A stretch of 64,000 bases of DNA, taken from positions 1-64,000 of the forward strand of contig NZ_BBMB01000006.1 in assembly GCF_000971235.1 (NCBI RefSeq), written 5' to 3'. A program made the translations under genes and the position numbers. Position 1 is the stretch's first letter; every line of letters begins with the position of its first letter. Below the pieces are notes generated by a model. That model did no database searches. It was not told where the DNA came from and saw only the letters and a program-made list of their open reading frames with translations. This document shows, one piece after another, positions 1-8,839 of this stretch. The stretch comes from Demequina subtropica (lineage in GTDB: Bacteria > Actinomycetota > Actinomycetes > Actinomycetales > Demequinaceae).

Positions 1-29
1 CCGACCTCCCCCAACACACACCCCACTGA
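1..29 (+). CDS. C-terminal end of a second DUF222/HNH (13E12-type) protein, cut by the window edge
   Basis: In the frame starting at base 3 the sequence reads D-L-P-Q-H-T-P-H and then TGA at 27-29. The full-length DUF222/HNH protein at 60710-62101 also ends with a D-L-P-Q stretch shortly before its stop. The DNA after both stops shares about 40 bp with a single mismatch. I therefore read this as the last eight codons of a paralogue that continues to the left. Only the tail is visible, so nothing can be said about an intact active site. Confidence 0.6.
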
Positions 30-30
30 C

Positions 31-71
31 CACCCCGCCCCCACGGCGCCCACCCCCACGGCGGGCGCCAC
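31..71 (+). terminator. Stem-loop after the truncated HNH gene, shared with 62168-62208
   Basis: GGCGCCC at 45-51 pairs with GGGCGCC at 63-69 across an 11-nt loop. The segment from 31 to 71 matches 62168-62208 with one mismatch. It has no T tract, so it could be a T-poor actinobacterial terminator or simply a conserved 3' flank of this gene family. Confidence 0.5.
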
Positions 72-173
72 ACCGGCACGCCCGGGCAGCGCCATCGCGG
101 CGCACGCACGGCGCGCGGGCACGGAGCGCGAGCAAGCGAGCGAGGAGGCGGGGAAACGAGCTCGACCCTGGGG

Positions 174-1346
174 TCAGCCCCCGGAGACGCTCAGCTCCGC
201 CTCACGCAGCCGCAGCTCGAGATCCGGCGTGATGTCCTGCGTGTCCAGCCATCCCTCGGGGCACGCCGGCACGCGGGCCGAACCCTGACGCCCGCGTGGC
301 CCCTCGGCCTCCTCGCCCGGATACGGCGCCTCGAGGTCGAGGGTGTCGAGGATGTCCCGCAGCTCGGCAAGAGTCGACACGAGCCCGAGCGACCGGCGCA
401 CCTCGCCACCCACCGGGTAGCCCTTGAGGTACCAGGACATATGCTTGCGGATCTCGCGCATCGCCTTGTCCTCGTCATCGCCGAAGTGGCCGACCATGAG
501 CTCGCCGTGGCGGTAGATGGCGGCCGCAACCTCGCGCAGTCCGGGCTGGACCCGCTCAGGGCGCCCCTCGAAGGCGGCCTGCAGATCCGCGAACAGCCAC
601 GGCCGGCCCATGCATCCACGCCCGACGACCACCCCGTCGCACCCGGTCTCCTCGACCATGCGGATCGCGTCCTCGGCCTGCCAGATGTCACCGTTGCCCA
701 GTACCGGGATCGACGTGACCGTCTCCTTGAGGCGAGCGATCGCGGACCAGTCCGCCGTCCCGCTGTAGTACTCGGCAGCCGTGCGCGCATGCAGCGCGAC
801 CGCGGCCACACCTTCCTTCTCAGCGGTGCGGCCCGCATCCAGATAGGTGAGGTGGTCATCGTCGACGCCCTTGCGCATCTTCACCGTGACCGGGATGTCG
901 AACTTCGACGCCTCGCGCACCGCGGCCCGCACGATGTCGCGGAACAGGTCCCGCTTCCACGGCAGGACCGCTCCCCCGCCCTTGCGGGTGACCTTAGGCA
1001 CCGGGCAGCCGAAGTTCATGTCGATGTGGTCCGCGCGGTCCTCCTCGCAGATCATCTTCACGGCCGCGCCGATGGTCGCCGGGTCGACGCCGTACACCTG
1101 GACCGAGCGCGGGGTCTCGTCCGGGTCGTGCGCGATGATGCGCAGCGACTCGGGCGTCCGCTCGACGAGCGCGCGCGACGTCACCATCTCGGCCACGTAG
1201 AGCCCTCCGCCGTGCTCGCGGCACAGGCGGCGGAACGCGGCGTTGGTGATGCCGGCCATCGGCGCGAGGATCACGGGCGTGTCCACCTCGAGCGGGCCGA
1301 TGCGCAGCGGCGGGAGCAGGCGGGTGGTCGGGGTCATAGGGTCCAT
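174..1346 (-). CDS. dusB: tRNA-dihydrouridine synthase (DusB-like)
   Basis: This flavin enzyme reduces specific uridines in the tRNA D-loop to dihydrouridine, in the cytoplasm, with FMN and NADPH. Visible signs are the TIM-barrel FMN motif A-P-M-A-G near residues 28-32 and the N-F-G-C-P-V-P-K block containing the catalytic Cys (about residue 114). A V-V-G-R-G-C-M-G-R-P-W phosphate-binding segment follows in the second half. At about 390 residues the length fits actinobacterial members. An upstream extension of the frame to 1589 looks non-coding. ATG at 1346 and ATG at 1337 (M-D-P-M-T-P) are both possible; neither has a strong ribosome site. The subfamily assignment (DusB rather than another Dus) is inferred. 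Confidence 0.93.
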   Translation of the reverse strand: MDPMTPTTRLLPPLRIGPLEVDTPVILAPMAGITNAAFRRLCREHGGGLYVAEMVTSRALVERTPESLRIIAHDPDETPRSVQVYGVDPATIGAAVKMICEEDRADHIDMNFGCPVPKVTRKGGGAVLPWKRDLFRDIVRAAVREASKFDIPVTVKMRKGVDDDHLTYLDAGRTAEKEGVAAVALHARTAAEYYSGTADWSAIARLKETVTSIPVLGNGDIWQAEDAIRMVEETGCDGVVVGRGCMGRPWLFADLQAAFEGRPERVQPGLREVAAAIYRHGELMVGHFGDDEDKAMREIRKHMSWYLKGYPVGGEVRRSLGLVSTLAELRDILDTLDLEAPYPGEEAEGPRGRQGSARVPACPEGWLDTQDITPDLELRLREAELSVSGG

Positions 1347-1651
1347 TCTCTCAGGCCCCGGATGGGACCCGGGCGGGCACGATGCGGCGCGCACGCGAAG
1401 CGCTCGGCACCACCCGGGCGAGGCCCAACCGACGGCAGGCGCACTCGCGCCCGGGCCGCTGAGGGAAAGCCCGGGCGCGAGGCGCCGTGGCGCAGCGACC
1501 AGGCGCGCAGCCACGACGTGCAATGAGGGACGGCGGCATTCGCCTGTGTCCCCCAGAGGATGCGATCCGCATCCCCGAATGCCCGCCACGACAAGGTTGG
1601 GGCCACGGCGTATGGCGCGTCAAGAGGAACGGGGCAAATCAGTGGAAAACA
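1347..1651. other. Intergenic region between dusB and the YibE/F gene, with a 17-bp palindrome
   Basis: I find no convincing gene in these 305 bases. They contain a perfect inverted repeat, GGATGCG-ATC-CGCATCC, at 1558-1574, which could be a protein-binding site or a weak terminator for the YibE/F gene that ends at 1652. A TTGACG hexamer on the minus strand (1623-1618) could be a -35 element for dusB, but I see no good -10 at the right distance. Confidence 0.3.
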
Positions 1652-2899
1652 TCACGTTTCGGTCACATTTGGCCGCGTCAAAGCCCCATCCGAGGGCTTC
1701 TGAGCCTCAGCCGAGCCCTCATGAGCACCCGAATCCACGGAAGGCTCATCGCCCGGCCCGGCAGCCGCATCGTCCTCCTCCTCGCCGCTGAAGCCCACGA
1801 TCATGGCGCCGATCGCCGTGGTGAGCGGCACCGCGAGCACGAGGCCGATCGACCCGACCAGCGTCCGCACCACCTCGCCCGCGAGCTCGGAGGAGGTGAT
1901 CGCCCCCGAGACCGGGTCGTCGTACGCCGCGATGAGCATGATGAGCGGCAGCGAGGCGCCCACGTACGCGAAGGCGATCGTGTAGACGGTGGACGCGATG
2001 TGGTCGCGGCCGATGCGCATGCCGCGTGAGAACAGCTGCCACGCCCCGAGGTCGGGACGCGCCTTGCCCAGCTCCCACACGGCCGAGGCCTGGGTGATGG
2101 TCACGTCGTTGAGGACGCCGAGCCCCGCGATCATGAGCCCGCACAGCGCGAGCCCGTGAAGCGAGATCGAGGCGTCCAGGAACGTGAGGTTGATCTCCGC
2201 CTCGGAGGGCACCCCGGGGATGTTCGCCGCATGGACGGCCCACGTGCCCAGGATGGCCGTCGCGAAGAGGCCCGCCACCGTCCCGAGGTAGGCGGTGGTG
2301 GTGCGCGCGTTGAAGCCGTGCGCGATGTAGAGGAGCACCGCGAGCGCGCCCACCGATGTCACCAGCCCGACCAGCGGCGCGCTCGCGCCGTCGAACAGCG
2401 CCGGCACCGTGTAGAACGCGATGATGCCGAACGCCGCCGCGAGGCCCAGCAGCGCCCCGATCCCCCGCCACCACGCCACCGCGACGACCAGCACGACGTA
2501 GACGATCAGCAGCGCGAGGATCGGCGAGGTGCGTTCGAAGTCGGAGAAGACCACGCTGCCGTCGTCGAGCTCGACCACCCGCAGCTCGTCGCCCGGGTTG
2601 AGCTCGAGGTTGGGGATGCCCGTGGGAGACAGCTCGCGCGACCCCTCGGCACCCTCGGTCGTGATCTCGACCGTGGTGACGCCCGACTCCAGGTCGGTGG
2701 CGACCACGGTGGCGTCGAGCCTGCGCGCGTCGGAGTACAGCAGAGTCTCCGACCCGAGCGAGTCCCACGACGAGGGCCATGTGAGCGCGGCACCCAGGAC
2801 GACCGCCGCGAGCACGCCGCCCACAAGCGCCCACAGGAGGCGCGTCGTGGCGGCGGACGCCCGCGGCGGGACCTCGGAGTGCGAGTGCCCCGCCCCCAA
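1652..2899 (-). CDS. YibE/F family multi-pass membrane protein
   Basis: This is a membrane protein of about 415 residues. One N-terminal helix (about residues 22-41) is followed by an exported region of roughly 85 residues containing the E-L-N-P-G-D-E-L-R-V-V segment. Seven or so helices then carry the YibE/F-type core, including G-L-G-V-L-N-D-V-T-I-T-Q. The C-terminal tail is acidic and contains one GGACGATGCG copy (Asp-Asp-Ala). The family is found in many Gram-positives and its function is not established. The frame opens at a TTG two bases after the glyQS stop, suggesting co-transcription, but the exact start is uncertain. A transport role would be speculation. Confidence 0.8.
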   Translation of the reverse strand: MGAGHSHSEVPPRASAATTRLLWALVGGVLAAVVLGAALTWPSSWDSLGSETLLYSDARRLDATVVATDLESGVTTVEITTEGAEGSRELSPTGIPNLELNPGDELRVVELDDGSVVFSDFERTSPILALLIVYVVLVVAVAWWRGIGALLGLAAAFGIIAFYTVPALFDGASAPLVGLVTSVGALAVLLYIAHGFNARTTTAYLGTVAGLFATAILGTWAVHAANIPGVPSEAEINLTFLDASISLHGLALCGLMIAGLGVLNDVTITQASAVWELGKARPDLGAWQLFSRGMRIGRDHIASTVYTIAFAYVGASLPLIMLIAAYDDPVSGAITSSELAGEVVRTLVGSIGLVLAVPLTTAIGAMIVGFSGEEEDDAAAGPGDEPSVDSGAHEGSAEAQKPSDGALTRPNVTET

Positions 2900-2901
2900 G
2901 G

Positions 2902-4287
2902 TCAGGCCCCGATGAGGCGCTGCGCGAGGTAGCCGCTCACCTGCGAGAGCGCGACGCGCTCCTGCTGCATGGTGTCGCGGTCACGGATGGTGACGGCCTG
3001 ATCGTCGAGCGTGTCGAAGTCGATCGTGATGCAGTACGGCGTCCCGACCTCGTCCTGACGGCGGTAGCGCTTGCCGATCGACTGCGTGACGTCCACGTCG
3101 ATGTTCCACGCGCCGCGGAGCTCCTTCGCGAGGCTCTCGGCCGTGGGCACCAGGTCCGCGGACTTCGACAGCGGCAGCACCGCGGCCTTGACCGGCGCGA
3201 GGCGGTGGTCCAGGCGCAGCACGGTGCGGGTCTCGGTGCCGCCCTTCGCGGTGGGCACCTCCTCCTCGGTGTACGCCTCGACCAGGAAGGCCATGAGCGA
3301 GCGGGACAGGCCGGCGGCCGGCTCGATCACGTACGGCACGTAGCGCTCGTTCGTGGCCGGGTCCAGGTAGCTGAGGTCCTTGCCCGAGTGCTTGGCGTGC
3401 GTCGACAGGTCGAAGTCGGTGCGGTTCGCGATGCCCTCGAGCTCGCCCCACTCCGAGCCCTGGAAGCCGAAGCGGTACTCGATGTCCGTGGTGCCCTTCG
3501 AGTAGTGCGAGAGCTTCTCCTGCGGGTGCTCGTAGAGGCGCAGGTTGTCCTCGGAGATGCCCAGGTCCGTGTACCAGTCCTTGCGGGTCTGGATCCAGTG
3601 CTGGTGCCACTCCTCGTCGGTGCCGGGCACCACGAAGAACTCCATCTCCATCTGCTCGAACTCGCGGGTGCGGAAGATGAAGTTGCCGGGGGTGATCTCG
3701 TTGCGGAAGGACTTGCCCACCTGCGCGATGCCGAACGGGGGCTTCTGGCGCGCGGTGCGCATGACGTTCTCGAAGTTGATGAAGATGCCCTGCGCGGTCT
3801 CGGGGCGCAGGTAGTGCAGCCCGGAGTCGTCGGAGGCGGCGCCCAGGTAGGTGCGCAGCAGGCCGTTGAACATCTTCGGCTCGGTCCACTGCCCGCGGGT
3901 GCCGCACGCGGCACACGCGATCTCGGCGAGGCCGCCCTCGGGCGCGCGGCCCTTCTTCTCCTCGAACTCCTCGAGCAGGTGGTCCTCGCGATAGCGCTTG
4001 TGGCAGGACAGGCACTCGACAAGCGGGTCGACGAAGGCCGCGATGTGGCCGGAGGCCTCCCAGACCTGCGGCGGCAGGATGACGGACGAGTCGAGACCGA
4101 CGATGTCGTCACGCGAGGTGACCATCGCGCGCCACCACTGACGCTTGATGTTCTCCTTGAGCTCGACGCCCAGCGGTCCGTAGTCCCACGCGGAGCGCGT
4201 GCCTCCGTAGATCTCGCCGCACGGGAACACGAAGCCGCGGCGCTTCGCGAGCGAGATGGCGTTGTCGAGACGGCTGGGTGCGGCCAC
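2902..4287 (-). CDS. glyQS: Glycyl-tRNA synthetase, single-chain (class II)
   Basis: It charges tRNA-Gly with glycine in the cytoplasm. The class II landmarks are present: [27 protein letters not shown] (motif 2 region) and a C-terminal anticodon-binding domain with [11 protein letters not shown] Cys-rich insert (C-x2-C about 45 residues before a second C-x2-C) looks like the zinc site of this family. The start is set by AAGGAG six bases before GTG at 4287, giving 461 residues, typical for bacterial homodimeric GlyRS. An open frame continues upstream to 4440 but overlaps the zinc-operon promoter. The YibE/F gene follows immediately. Confidence 0.97.
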   Translation of the reverse strand: MAAPSRLDNAISLAKRRGFVFPCGEIYGGTRSAWDYGPLGVELKENIKRQWWRAMVTSRDDIVGLDSSVILPPQVWEASGHIAAFVDPLVECLSCHKRYREDHLLEEFEEKKGRAPEGGLAEIACAACGTRGQWTEPKMFNGLLRTYLGAASDDSGLHYLRPETAQGIFINFENVMRTARQKPPFGIAQVGKSFRNEITPGNFIFRTREFEQMEMEFFVVPGTDEEWHQHWIQTRKDWYTDLGISEDNLRLYEHPQEKLSHYSKGTTDIEYRFGFQGSEWGELEGIANRTDFDLSTHAKHSGKDLSYLDPATNERYVPYVIEPAAGLSRSLMAFLVEAYTEEEVPTAKGGTETRTVLRLDHRLAPVKAAVLPLSKSADLVPTAESLAKELRGAWNIDVDVTQSIGKRYRRQDEVGTPYCITIDFDTLDDQAVTIRDRDTMQQERVALSQVSGYLAQRLIGA

Positions 4288-4424
4288 GTGATGCTCCTTG
4301 TGCAAGGGGGTCGGAATCGCTCGCGACAGTCTAGCGGCGCGTCGCGCCCTGGACGATGCGCGCACAACCGGGCCACGCAGCGCGCGCCGTTCCGGCGGGT
4401 CGCCTGGGACCACAGTCCTGATTT

Positions 4425-4453
4425 CGACAATCATTCTCAACTGTGCCTAGAAT
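4425..4453 (+). promoter_or_regulatory. Zur-box-like palindrome and -10 element of the znu operon
   Basis: CGACAATCATTCTCA (4425-4439) closely matches the actinobacterial Zur palindrome pattern TGAnAATnATTnTCA. It is followed by TAGAAT (4448-4453), a good -10 hexamer, seven bases before the znuA ATG. The box would sit over the -35/spacer, as expected for zinc-dependent repression. The likely repressor, Zur, is the fourth gene of the same operon. Confidence 0.65.
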
Positions 4454-4460
4454 GACGACC

Positions 4461-5396
4461 ATGAAGAAGACCTCCGCCCTCATCGCCGCCGCCGCGGCCT
4501 CGACCCTCACGCTGACCGCCTGCTCCACCTCGGAGCCGAGCGTCGACGGGTCCGCCTCCGGCGATGGCGCCCTCACGGTCGCGACCGCGTTCTACCCGCT
4601 GCAGTTCGTGGCCGAGCAGGTGGGCGGCGACCGCATCGTGGTGGTGTCGATGACCCCGGCCGGCGTCGAGCCGCACGATGTCGAGCTCTCCCCCGCCACC
4701 GTGCGCCATCTCGGCACCGCGGACCTTGCGCTGTACCTCTCGGAGTTCCAGCCCGCTGTCGACGACGCGATCTCGACCACCGGCGTCGAGGCGCTCGACG
4801 CCGCCGAGGTGATCGAGCTCCACGCGGCGGCGGAGCACGCCGACGAGGACCACGCCGAGGAGGAGGACGAGCACGACCACGGCTCGTCGGACCCGCACTT
4901 CTGGCTCGACCCCGACCTGCTGGCGCACTACGCCGATGCGGTCGGCGACGCCTTCGCCGCGGCCGACCCGGAGAACGCCGACACGTACACCGCCAACGCC
5001 GAGACGCTCCACGCGGCGCTCGAGGACCTCGACGCGCAGTACGAGTCGGGTCTCGCGCAGTGTGAGCGCGACACCATCGTGACCGGCCACGAGGCCTTCG
5101 GCTACCTTGCGGACGCGTACGGCCTGCACCAGGAGGGCATCGCCGGCCTCGACCCCGAGAGCGAGCCCTCGCCCGCGCGCATCCTCGAGATCAAGGACAT
5201 CATCGCCGAGACCGGCGCGACCACCATCTTCACCGAGGACGCCGTGAGCGCGTCCGTCGCCGAGGCCCTCGCGAGCGACGTCGGCGTCGAGACCGAGGTC
5301 CTCAGCCCCGTGGAGACCGTGGCCGACGGCGACGACTACATTGGCGTCATGACCAGGAACCTCTCCGTGCTGGAGGATGCGCTCGGCTGTGAGTGA
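4461..5396 (+). CDS. znuA: Zinc ABC transporter substrate-binding lipoprotein
   Basis: This is a membrane-anchored metal-binding protein that delivers Zn2+ to the ZnuBC permease. A lipoprotein signal ends at L-T-A-C (Cys about 21). Cluster A-I features include P-H-D-V-E (His about 72), a His/Asp/Glu-rich loop at about 111-130 typical of zinc rather than manganese binders, P-H-F-W-L-D (His about 136) and T-G-H-E-A-F (His about 200). ATG 4461 is preferred because the lipoprotein signal begins there and TAGAAT lies seven bases upstream, implying a leaderless transcript. In-frame starts at 4443 and 4452 fall within the promoter. It is the first gene of znuACB-zur. Confidence 0.93.
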   Translation: MKKTSALIAAAAASTLTLTACSTSEPSVDGSASGDGALTVATAFYPLQFVAEQVGGDRIVVVSMTPAGVEPHDVELSPATVRHLGTADLALYLSEFQPAVDDAISTTGVEALDAAEVIELHAAAEHADEDHAEEEDEHDHGSSDPHFWLDPDLLAHYADAVGDAFAAADPENADTYTANAETLHAALEDLDAQYESGLAQCERDTIVTGHEAFGYLADAYGLHQEGIAGLDPESEPSPARILEIKDIIAETGATTIFTEDAVSASVAEALASDVGVETEVLSPVETVADGDDYIGVMTRNLSVLEDALGCE

Positions 5397-6216
5397 ATCG
5401 TCCACGCCCACGGACGTCCCGCCCTCGTTGGTCGAGGCGCGGGACGTCCGCGTCTCCCTTCAGGGCACCGAGATCCTCCACGGCGTCTCGCTGACGGCCC
5501 GCCCCGGCGAGGTGGTGTCGCTCATGGGCGGCAACGGGTCCGGCAAGTCGACCTTCGTCCGCGCGATCGTCGGCGCCGTCCCCACCACCGCGGGAAGCAT
5601 CGACCTGTTCGGCTCCCCCGCCTCCCCTCTGGCCCGTGCCCGGCTGGGCTACGTCCCGCAGCGCATCACGGCCGCGGGAGGCGTCTCCGCCACCGCGCTC
5701 GAGGTGGTGACCTCCGGGCTGCTCGGCAGCCGTGAGCGGGACGGTCGCGTCGGCTCCCGCCTGCGGGGGCTCGTCCCGCCCCGCGATGCCAAGGCCCGGG
5801 CCCGTGCCGCGCTCGCCTCGATGGGGGTCGAGGACCTCGCCAAGCGCGACGTGTCCCGCCTCTCGGGCGGACAGCAGCAGCGCGTCCTCATCGCGCGCGC
5901 GCTGGTCCGCAGGCCGCACCTGCTCATCCTCGACGAGCCCATGGCGGGCGTCGACCTCGAGTCGCAGGTCCAGTTCTCCCACACGCTCGGCCACCTCAAG
6001 GAGGAGGGCGTCGGCATCGTCGTCGTGCTGCACGAGCTCGGCGCGCTCACGCGCCATATCGACCGCGCGGTGGTCCTCGAGCACGGCTGCGTGACCTACG
6101 ACGGCGTGCCGCCCAAGGATCTCGGCGTCCACGCCCTCCCCGGTCACGACCACGACCACCCGCATGCCGACCCGCCCGTCCGCGACGGCTCCTCGCTCGG
6201 ATTGGAGGCGCCGTGA
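5389..6216 (+). CDS. znuC: Zinc ABC transporter ATP-binding protein
   Basis: This is the cytoplasmic ATPase of the zinc importer. It shows Walker A (G-G-N-G-S-G-K-S-T), signature L-S-G-G-Q-Q-Q-R-V, Walker B L-L-I-L-D-E-P and the H-loop V-L-H-E. The C-terminus carries a short His-rich tail (G-H-D-H-D-H-P-H) that may bind zinc. GTG at 5389 is chosen because GGAGG lies about 12 bases upstream. The in-frame ATG at 5377 would abut the same GGAGG. The gene overlaps the end of znuA by eight bases and its TGA overlaps the znuB GTG. Confidence 0.92.
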   Translation: MSESSTPTDVPPSLVEARDVRVSLQGTEILHGVSLTARPGEVVSLMGGNGSGKSTFVRAIVGAVPTTAGSIDLFGSPASPLARARLGYVPQRITAAGGVSATALEVVTSGLLGSRERDGRVGSRLRGLVPPRDAKARARAALASMGVEDLAKRDVSRLSGGQQQRVLIARALVRRPHLLILDEPMAGVDLESQVQFSHTLGHLKEEGVGIVVVLHELGALTRHIDRAVVLEHGCVTYDGVPPKDLGVHALPGHDHDHPHADPPVRDGSSLGLEAP

Positions 6217-7049
6217 GCCTGCTGCAGGAGCCGCTGATCCAGCGGATGCTCATCGTCGGCCTGCTCGTCGGGGCTGCGGCCCCGGTGATGGGCACCTACC
6301 TCGTCCAGCGCCGCATGGCGCTGCTCGGCGACGGCATCGGCCACGTCGCCCTCGCCGGTGTCGCCGCGGGCTGGCTCGCCGGCGCGGCGTTCGACCTCGC
6401 GAAGCAGGACGCGCTCGCCATCCCGGGAGCCGTGCTCTTCGCGATCATCGGCGCGGTGGTGATCGAGCGCATGCGCTCGCGCGGCACCGCCGCCGACATC
6501 GTCATGGCGATCCTCTTCTACGGAGGCATCGCGTCCGGCGTGCTCCTCATCGGGCTCGCGGGCGGCTCGAACGCGAACCTCCTGGGCTACCTGTTCGGAT
6601 CGATCTCCACGGTCACCTGGGGCGACGTCTGGATGAGCGTGGGCCTCGCCGCCCTGATCCTGGTGATCGGGCTCGGGCTCAGGGCCGCGCTGTTCTCCGT
6701 CACCCATGATCAGGAGTTCGCGCGCTCCACCGGCCTCCCGGTGGATGCGCTCAACATGGTCGTCGCTGTGCTCGCCGCCGTCACCATCACGGTCGCCATG
6801 CGCGTGGTCGGCGTGCTGCTGGTGAGCGCCCTCATGATCGTGCCCGTCGCGATCGCGCAGCTGCTCACGCGCTCCTTCTCGCGCACCATGCACCTCGCCA
6901 TGGGGATCGGCGCGGTGCTGACCCTGACGGGCATCTGGATCACCGTGTTCCAGGACATCCAGCCCGGCTCGCTGATCGTGGTGCTCGGTGTGGCGCTCTA
7001 CGTCGTGGTGGCCGCCGTCACCAGCCTGCTCAAGGGAGTCCGTCGATGA
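6213..7049 (+). CDS. znuB: Zinc ABC transporter permease
   Basis: This inner-membrane channel subunit of about 278 residues belongs to the ABC-3 (manganese/zinc/iron) family. About eight hydrophobic helices are visible. The family N-terminus R-M-A-L-L-G-D-G-I-G-H-V-A-L-A-G is at residues 31-46, and a conserved middle runs M-R-V-V-G-V-L-L-V-S-A-L-M-I-V-P. It starts at a GTG overlapping the znuC stop (GTGA) and ends with an ATGA overlap into zur, so translation is probably coupled. Confidence 0.94.
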   Translation: MSLLQEPLIQRMLIVGLLVGAAAPVMGTYLVQRRMALLGDGIGHVALAGVAAGWLAGAAFDLAKQDALAIPGAVLFAIIGAVVIERMRSRGTAADIVMAILFYGGIASGVLLIGLAGGSNANLLGYLFGSISTVTWGDVWMSVGLAALILVIGLGLRAALFSVTHDQEFARSTGLPVDALNMVVAVLAAVTITVAMRVVGVLLVSALMIVPVAIAQLLTRSFSRTMHLAMGIGAVLTLTGIWITVFQDIQPGSLIVVLGVALYVVVAAVTSLLKGVRR

Positions 7050-7459
7050 ACGCCACGACACCCGCGCCTCGCATGACCCGCCAGCGCCGCGAGATCCTCG
7101 AGGCGCTCGACACGCGCGACTTCCGCTCGGCCCAGGCCTGGCACGAGCGCCTGCGCTCCGAGGGCTCCACCATCGGCCTCGCGACGGTGTACCGAGGTCT
7201 CCAGTCGCTCGCCGACCAGGGCGAGGTCGATGCCGTGGTCGCCGAGTCCGGCGAGACCCTCTACCGTCGGTGCGAGGCCGGCGACGAGCACCACCACCAC
7301 CTCCGCTGCCGCGCGTGCGGCAAGGCGGTCGAGATCGACGTGCCGGAGTTCGAGGCCTTCGCGCACCGCATCGCCGAGCAGCACAGCTACGGCGACATCC
7401 GCCACACGATCGAGCTCACGGGCGTCTGCCCCGAGTGCACGGCCGCGGGGAAGGGCTGA
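7046..7459 (+). CDS. zur: Fur-family zinc uptake regulator
   Basis: This 137-residue repressor has an N-terminal winged helix (T-R-Q-R-R-E-I-L-E-A-L and the recognition region A-T-V-Y-R-G-L-Q-S-L). The metal-binding half contains H-H-H-H-L-R-C-R-A-C-G-K and C-P-E-C, the two Cys pairs of the structural zinc site. Its place as the last regulatory gene of the znu operon and the Zur-box-like palindrome at 4425 support Zur rather than Fur. It would then repress its own operon when zinc is plentiful. It starts by ATGA overlap with znuB. Confidence 0.9.
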   Translation: MNATTPAPRMTRQRREILEALDTRDFRSAQAWHERLRSEGSTIGLATVYRGLQSLADQGEVDAVVAESGETLYRRCEAGDEHHHHLRCRACGKAVEIDVPEFEAFAHRIAEQHSYGDIRHTIELTGVCPECTAAGKG

Positions 7460-7995
7460 TGCCCGGCATCCCCGACTTCGTCGAGAACGGCCCGTGGTGG
7501 TGGCTGTTCGCCGCGCTCGTCTGCATCGTGTTCTTCCGTACGCAGGCGACCTACTGGATCGCGCGCTGGGCGCGCGCGGGCGCCGATGCGGTCGCTGACC
7601 GCGCCGAGGCGCAGCACTCCAAGCGGGCGCGGATCGCACGCCGGTTCTCGGGCCCCACGATGGCGAAGGCCCAGGCCTTCACCGAGCGCTGGGGCTGGAT
7701 CGCCATCCCGCTGTCGTTCCTCACGCTCGGAATCCAGTCGCTCGTCAACGGCGGTGCCGGCTACGCGCGCATGCACTGGGGCCGCTACACGCTCGCGATG
7801 ATCCCCGGCTGCCTGCTGTGGGCGACCGCGTACGTGGTGGTCGGCTACTCCGCGTTCAAGGCCTTCACCATGTCCCCGTGGGCGCTCGGCGCGAGCGCGC
7901 TGCTGCTCGCCGCCGGCGTCGCGTACCTCGTGGCGCGCCGCCGCCGCGCGCCGCAGGACGCCGCCCTCGCATCGTCCCCGGCCGAAGGGTCCTGA
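7459..7995 (+). CDS. DedA-like (VTT domain) membrane protein
   Basis: This 178-residue membrane protein has an N-terminal hydrophobic segment and a central block with the DedA-type pattern around W-G-W-I-A-I-P-L-S-F-L-T-L-G and G-Y-A-R-M-H-W-G-R-Y. Two more helices follow. DedA proteins take part in lipid recycling and envelope homeostasis, but the substrate here cannot be told. It begins at TGATG, overlapping the zur stop, so it is likely the fifth gene of the zinc operon. A contiguous frame opening further left is an artefact of reading through zur. A GGACGATGCG copy lies in the low-complexity tail. Confidence 0.7.
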   Translation: MPGIPDFVENGPWWWLFAALVCIVFFRTQATYWIARWARAGADAVADRAEAQHSKRARIARRFSGPTMAKAQAFTERWGWIAIPLSFLTLGIQSLVNGGAGYARMHWGRYTLAMIPGCLLWATAYVVVGYSAFKAFTMSPWALGASALLLAAGVAYLVARRRRAPQDAALASSPAEGS

Positions 7996-7999
7996 CCTC

Positions 8000-8758
8000 T
8001 CAGGCCGCGCCGAAGCGCCGGTTGCGCCGCGCGTACTCCTCGATCGCGGCCCACAGGTGCGTGCGGTCCACGTCCGGCCACAGCGTGTCGCTGAACACGT
8101 ACTCCGCGTAGGCCGCCTGCCACGGCAGGAAGTTGCTCGACCGCTGCTCTCCGGAGGACCTCCAGAACAGGTCCACGTCGGGCATGTCGGGCTCGTCCAG
8201 GTGAGCCGCGAGGGTCTTCTCGTTCACCTTGGACGGGTCGAGCTCCCCCGCCGCGACGCGCATCGCGATCGCCTTGGCGGCATCGGCGATCTCCGCTCGC
8301 CCCCCGTAGTTCACGCACATGGTGAGCGTGAGGCCGGTGTTGTCCTGCGTGAGCTCCTCGGCCCTCTCGAGCTCCGTGATGACGGAGCGCCACAGCTTGG
8401 GGCGCCGTCCCGCCCAGCGCACGCGCACGCCCCACGAGTGCATCTCGTCGCGGCGGCGACGGATCACGTCGCGGTTGAAGCCCATGAGGAAACGCACCTC
8501 CTCGGGACTGCGCTTCCAGTTCTCGGTGGAGAACGCGTAGGCGCTGAGGTGGGTGACGCCGATCTCGACCGCGCCGGCGACCACGTCGAGCAGCGAGGCC
8601 TCGCCGCGCTCGTGACCGGCGGTGCGGGGAAGGCCGCGCTCCTTCGCCCAGCGCCCGTTGCCGTCCATCACCACCGCGACGTGCTTCGGCACGGCCTCGG
8701 GCGGGAGGGCGGGCGGCGTCGCGCCGGAGGCGTGCGGGAACGGGGCGGCGTAGGTCAC
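8000..8758 (-). CDS. uppS: cis-Prenyltransferase (undecaprenyl/decaprenyl diphosphate synthase)
   Basis: It condenses isopentenyl diphosphate onto an allylic primer to make the polyprenyl carrier for cell-wall synthesis, at the membrane face. Diagnostic motifs are [10 protein letters not shown] (catalytic Asp, about residue 32), F-S-T-E-N-W near 75 and the C-terminal [11 protein letters not shown] block that binds diphosphate. The 252 residues fit the family. The start is GTG at 8758 with no clear ribosome site. Product chain length (C50 or C55) cannot be read from sequence. In many actinobacteria it sits next to recO; here the phn cluster lies between them. Confidence 0.95.
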   Translation of the reverse strand: MTYAAPFPHASGATPPALPPEAVPKHVAVVMDGNGRWAKERGLPRTAGHERGEASLLDVVAGAVEIGVTHLSAYAFSTENWKRSPEEVRFLMGFNRDVIRRRRDEMHSWGVRVRWAGRRPKLWRSVITELERAEELTQDNTGLTLTMCVNYGGRAEIADAAKAIAMRVAAGELDPSKVNEKTLAAHLDEPDMPDVDLFWRSSGEQRSSNFLPWQAAYAEYVFSDTLWPDVDRTHLWAAIEEYARRNRRFGAA

Positions 8759-8839
8759 GCCGGTCAGCCTATCGGCGGACGATGCGCGGCAGGGTCGGGC
8801 ACGGCCCGCCCCCGGAGCGGCCGGGCCACCGGGACCCCG

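Noticed and set aside
441..1526. A plus-strand frame opposite dusB
   Set aside because: Antisense shadow; the dusB frame carries the conserved motifs.
5377..5388. ATG 5377 as the znuC start
   Set aside because: It abuts the GGAGG site and would leave no spacing; GTG 5389 is better placed.
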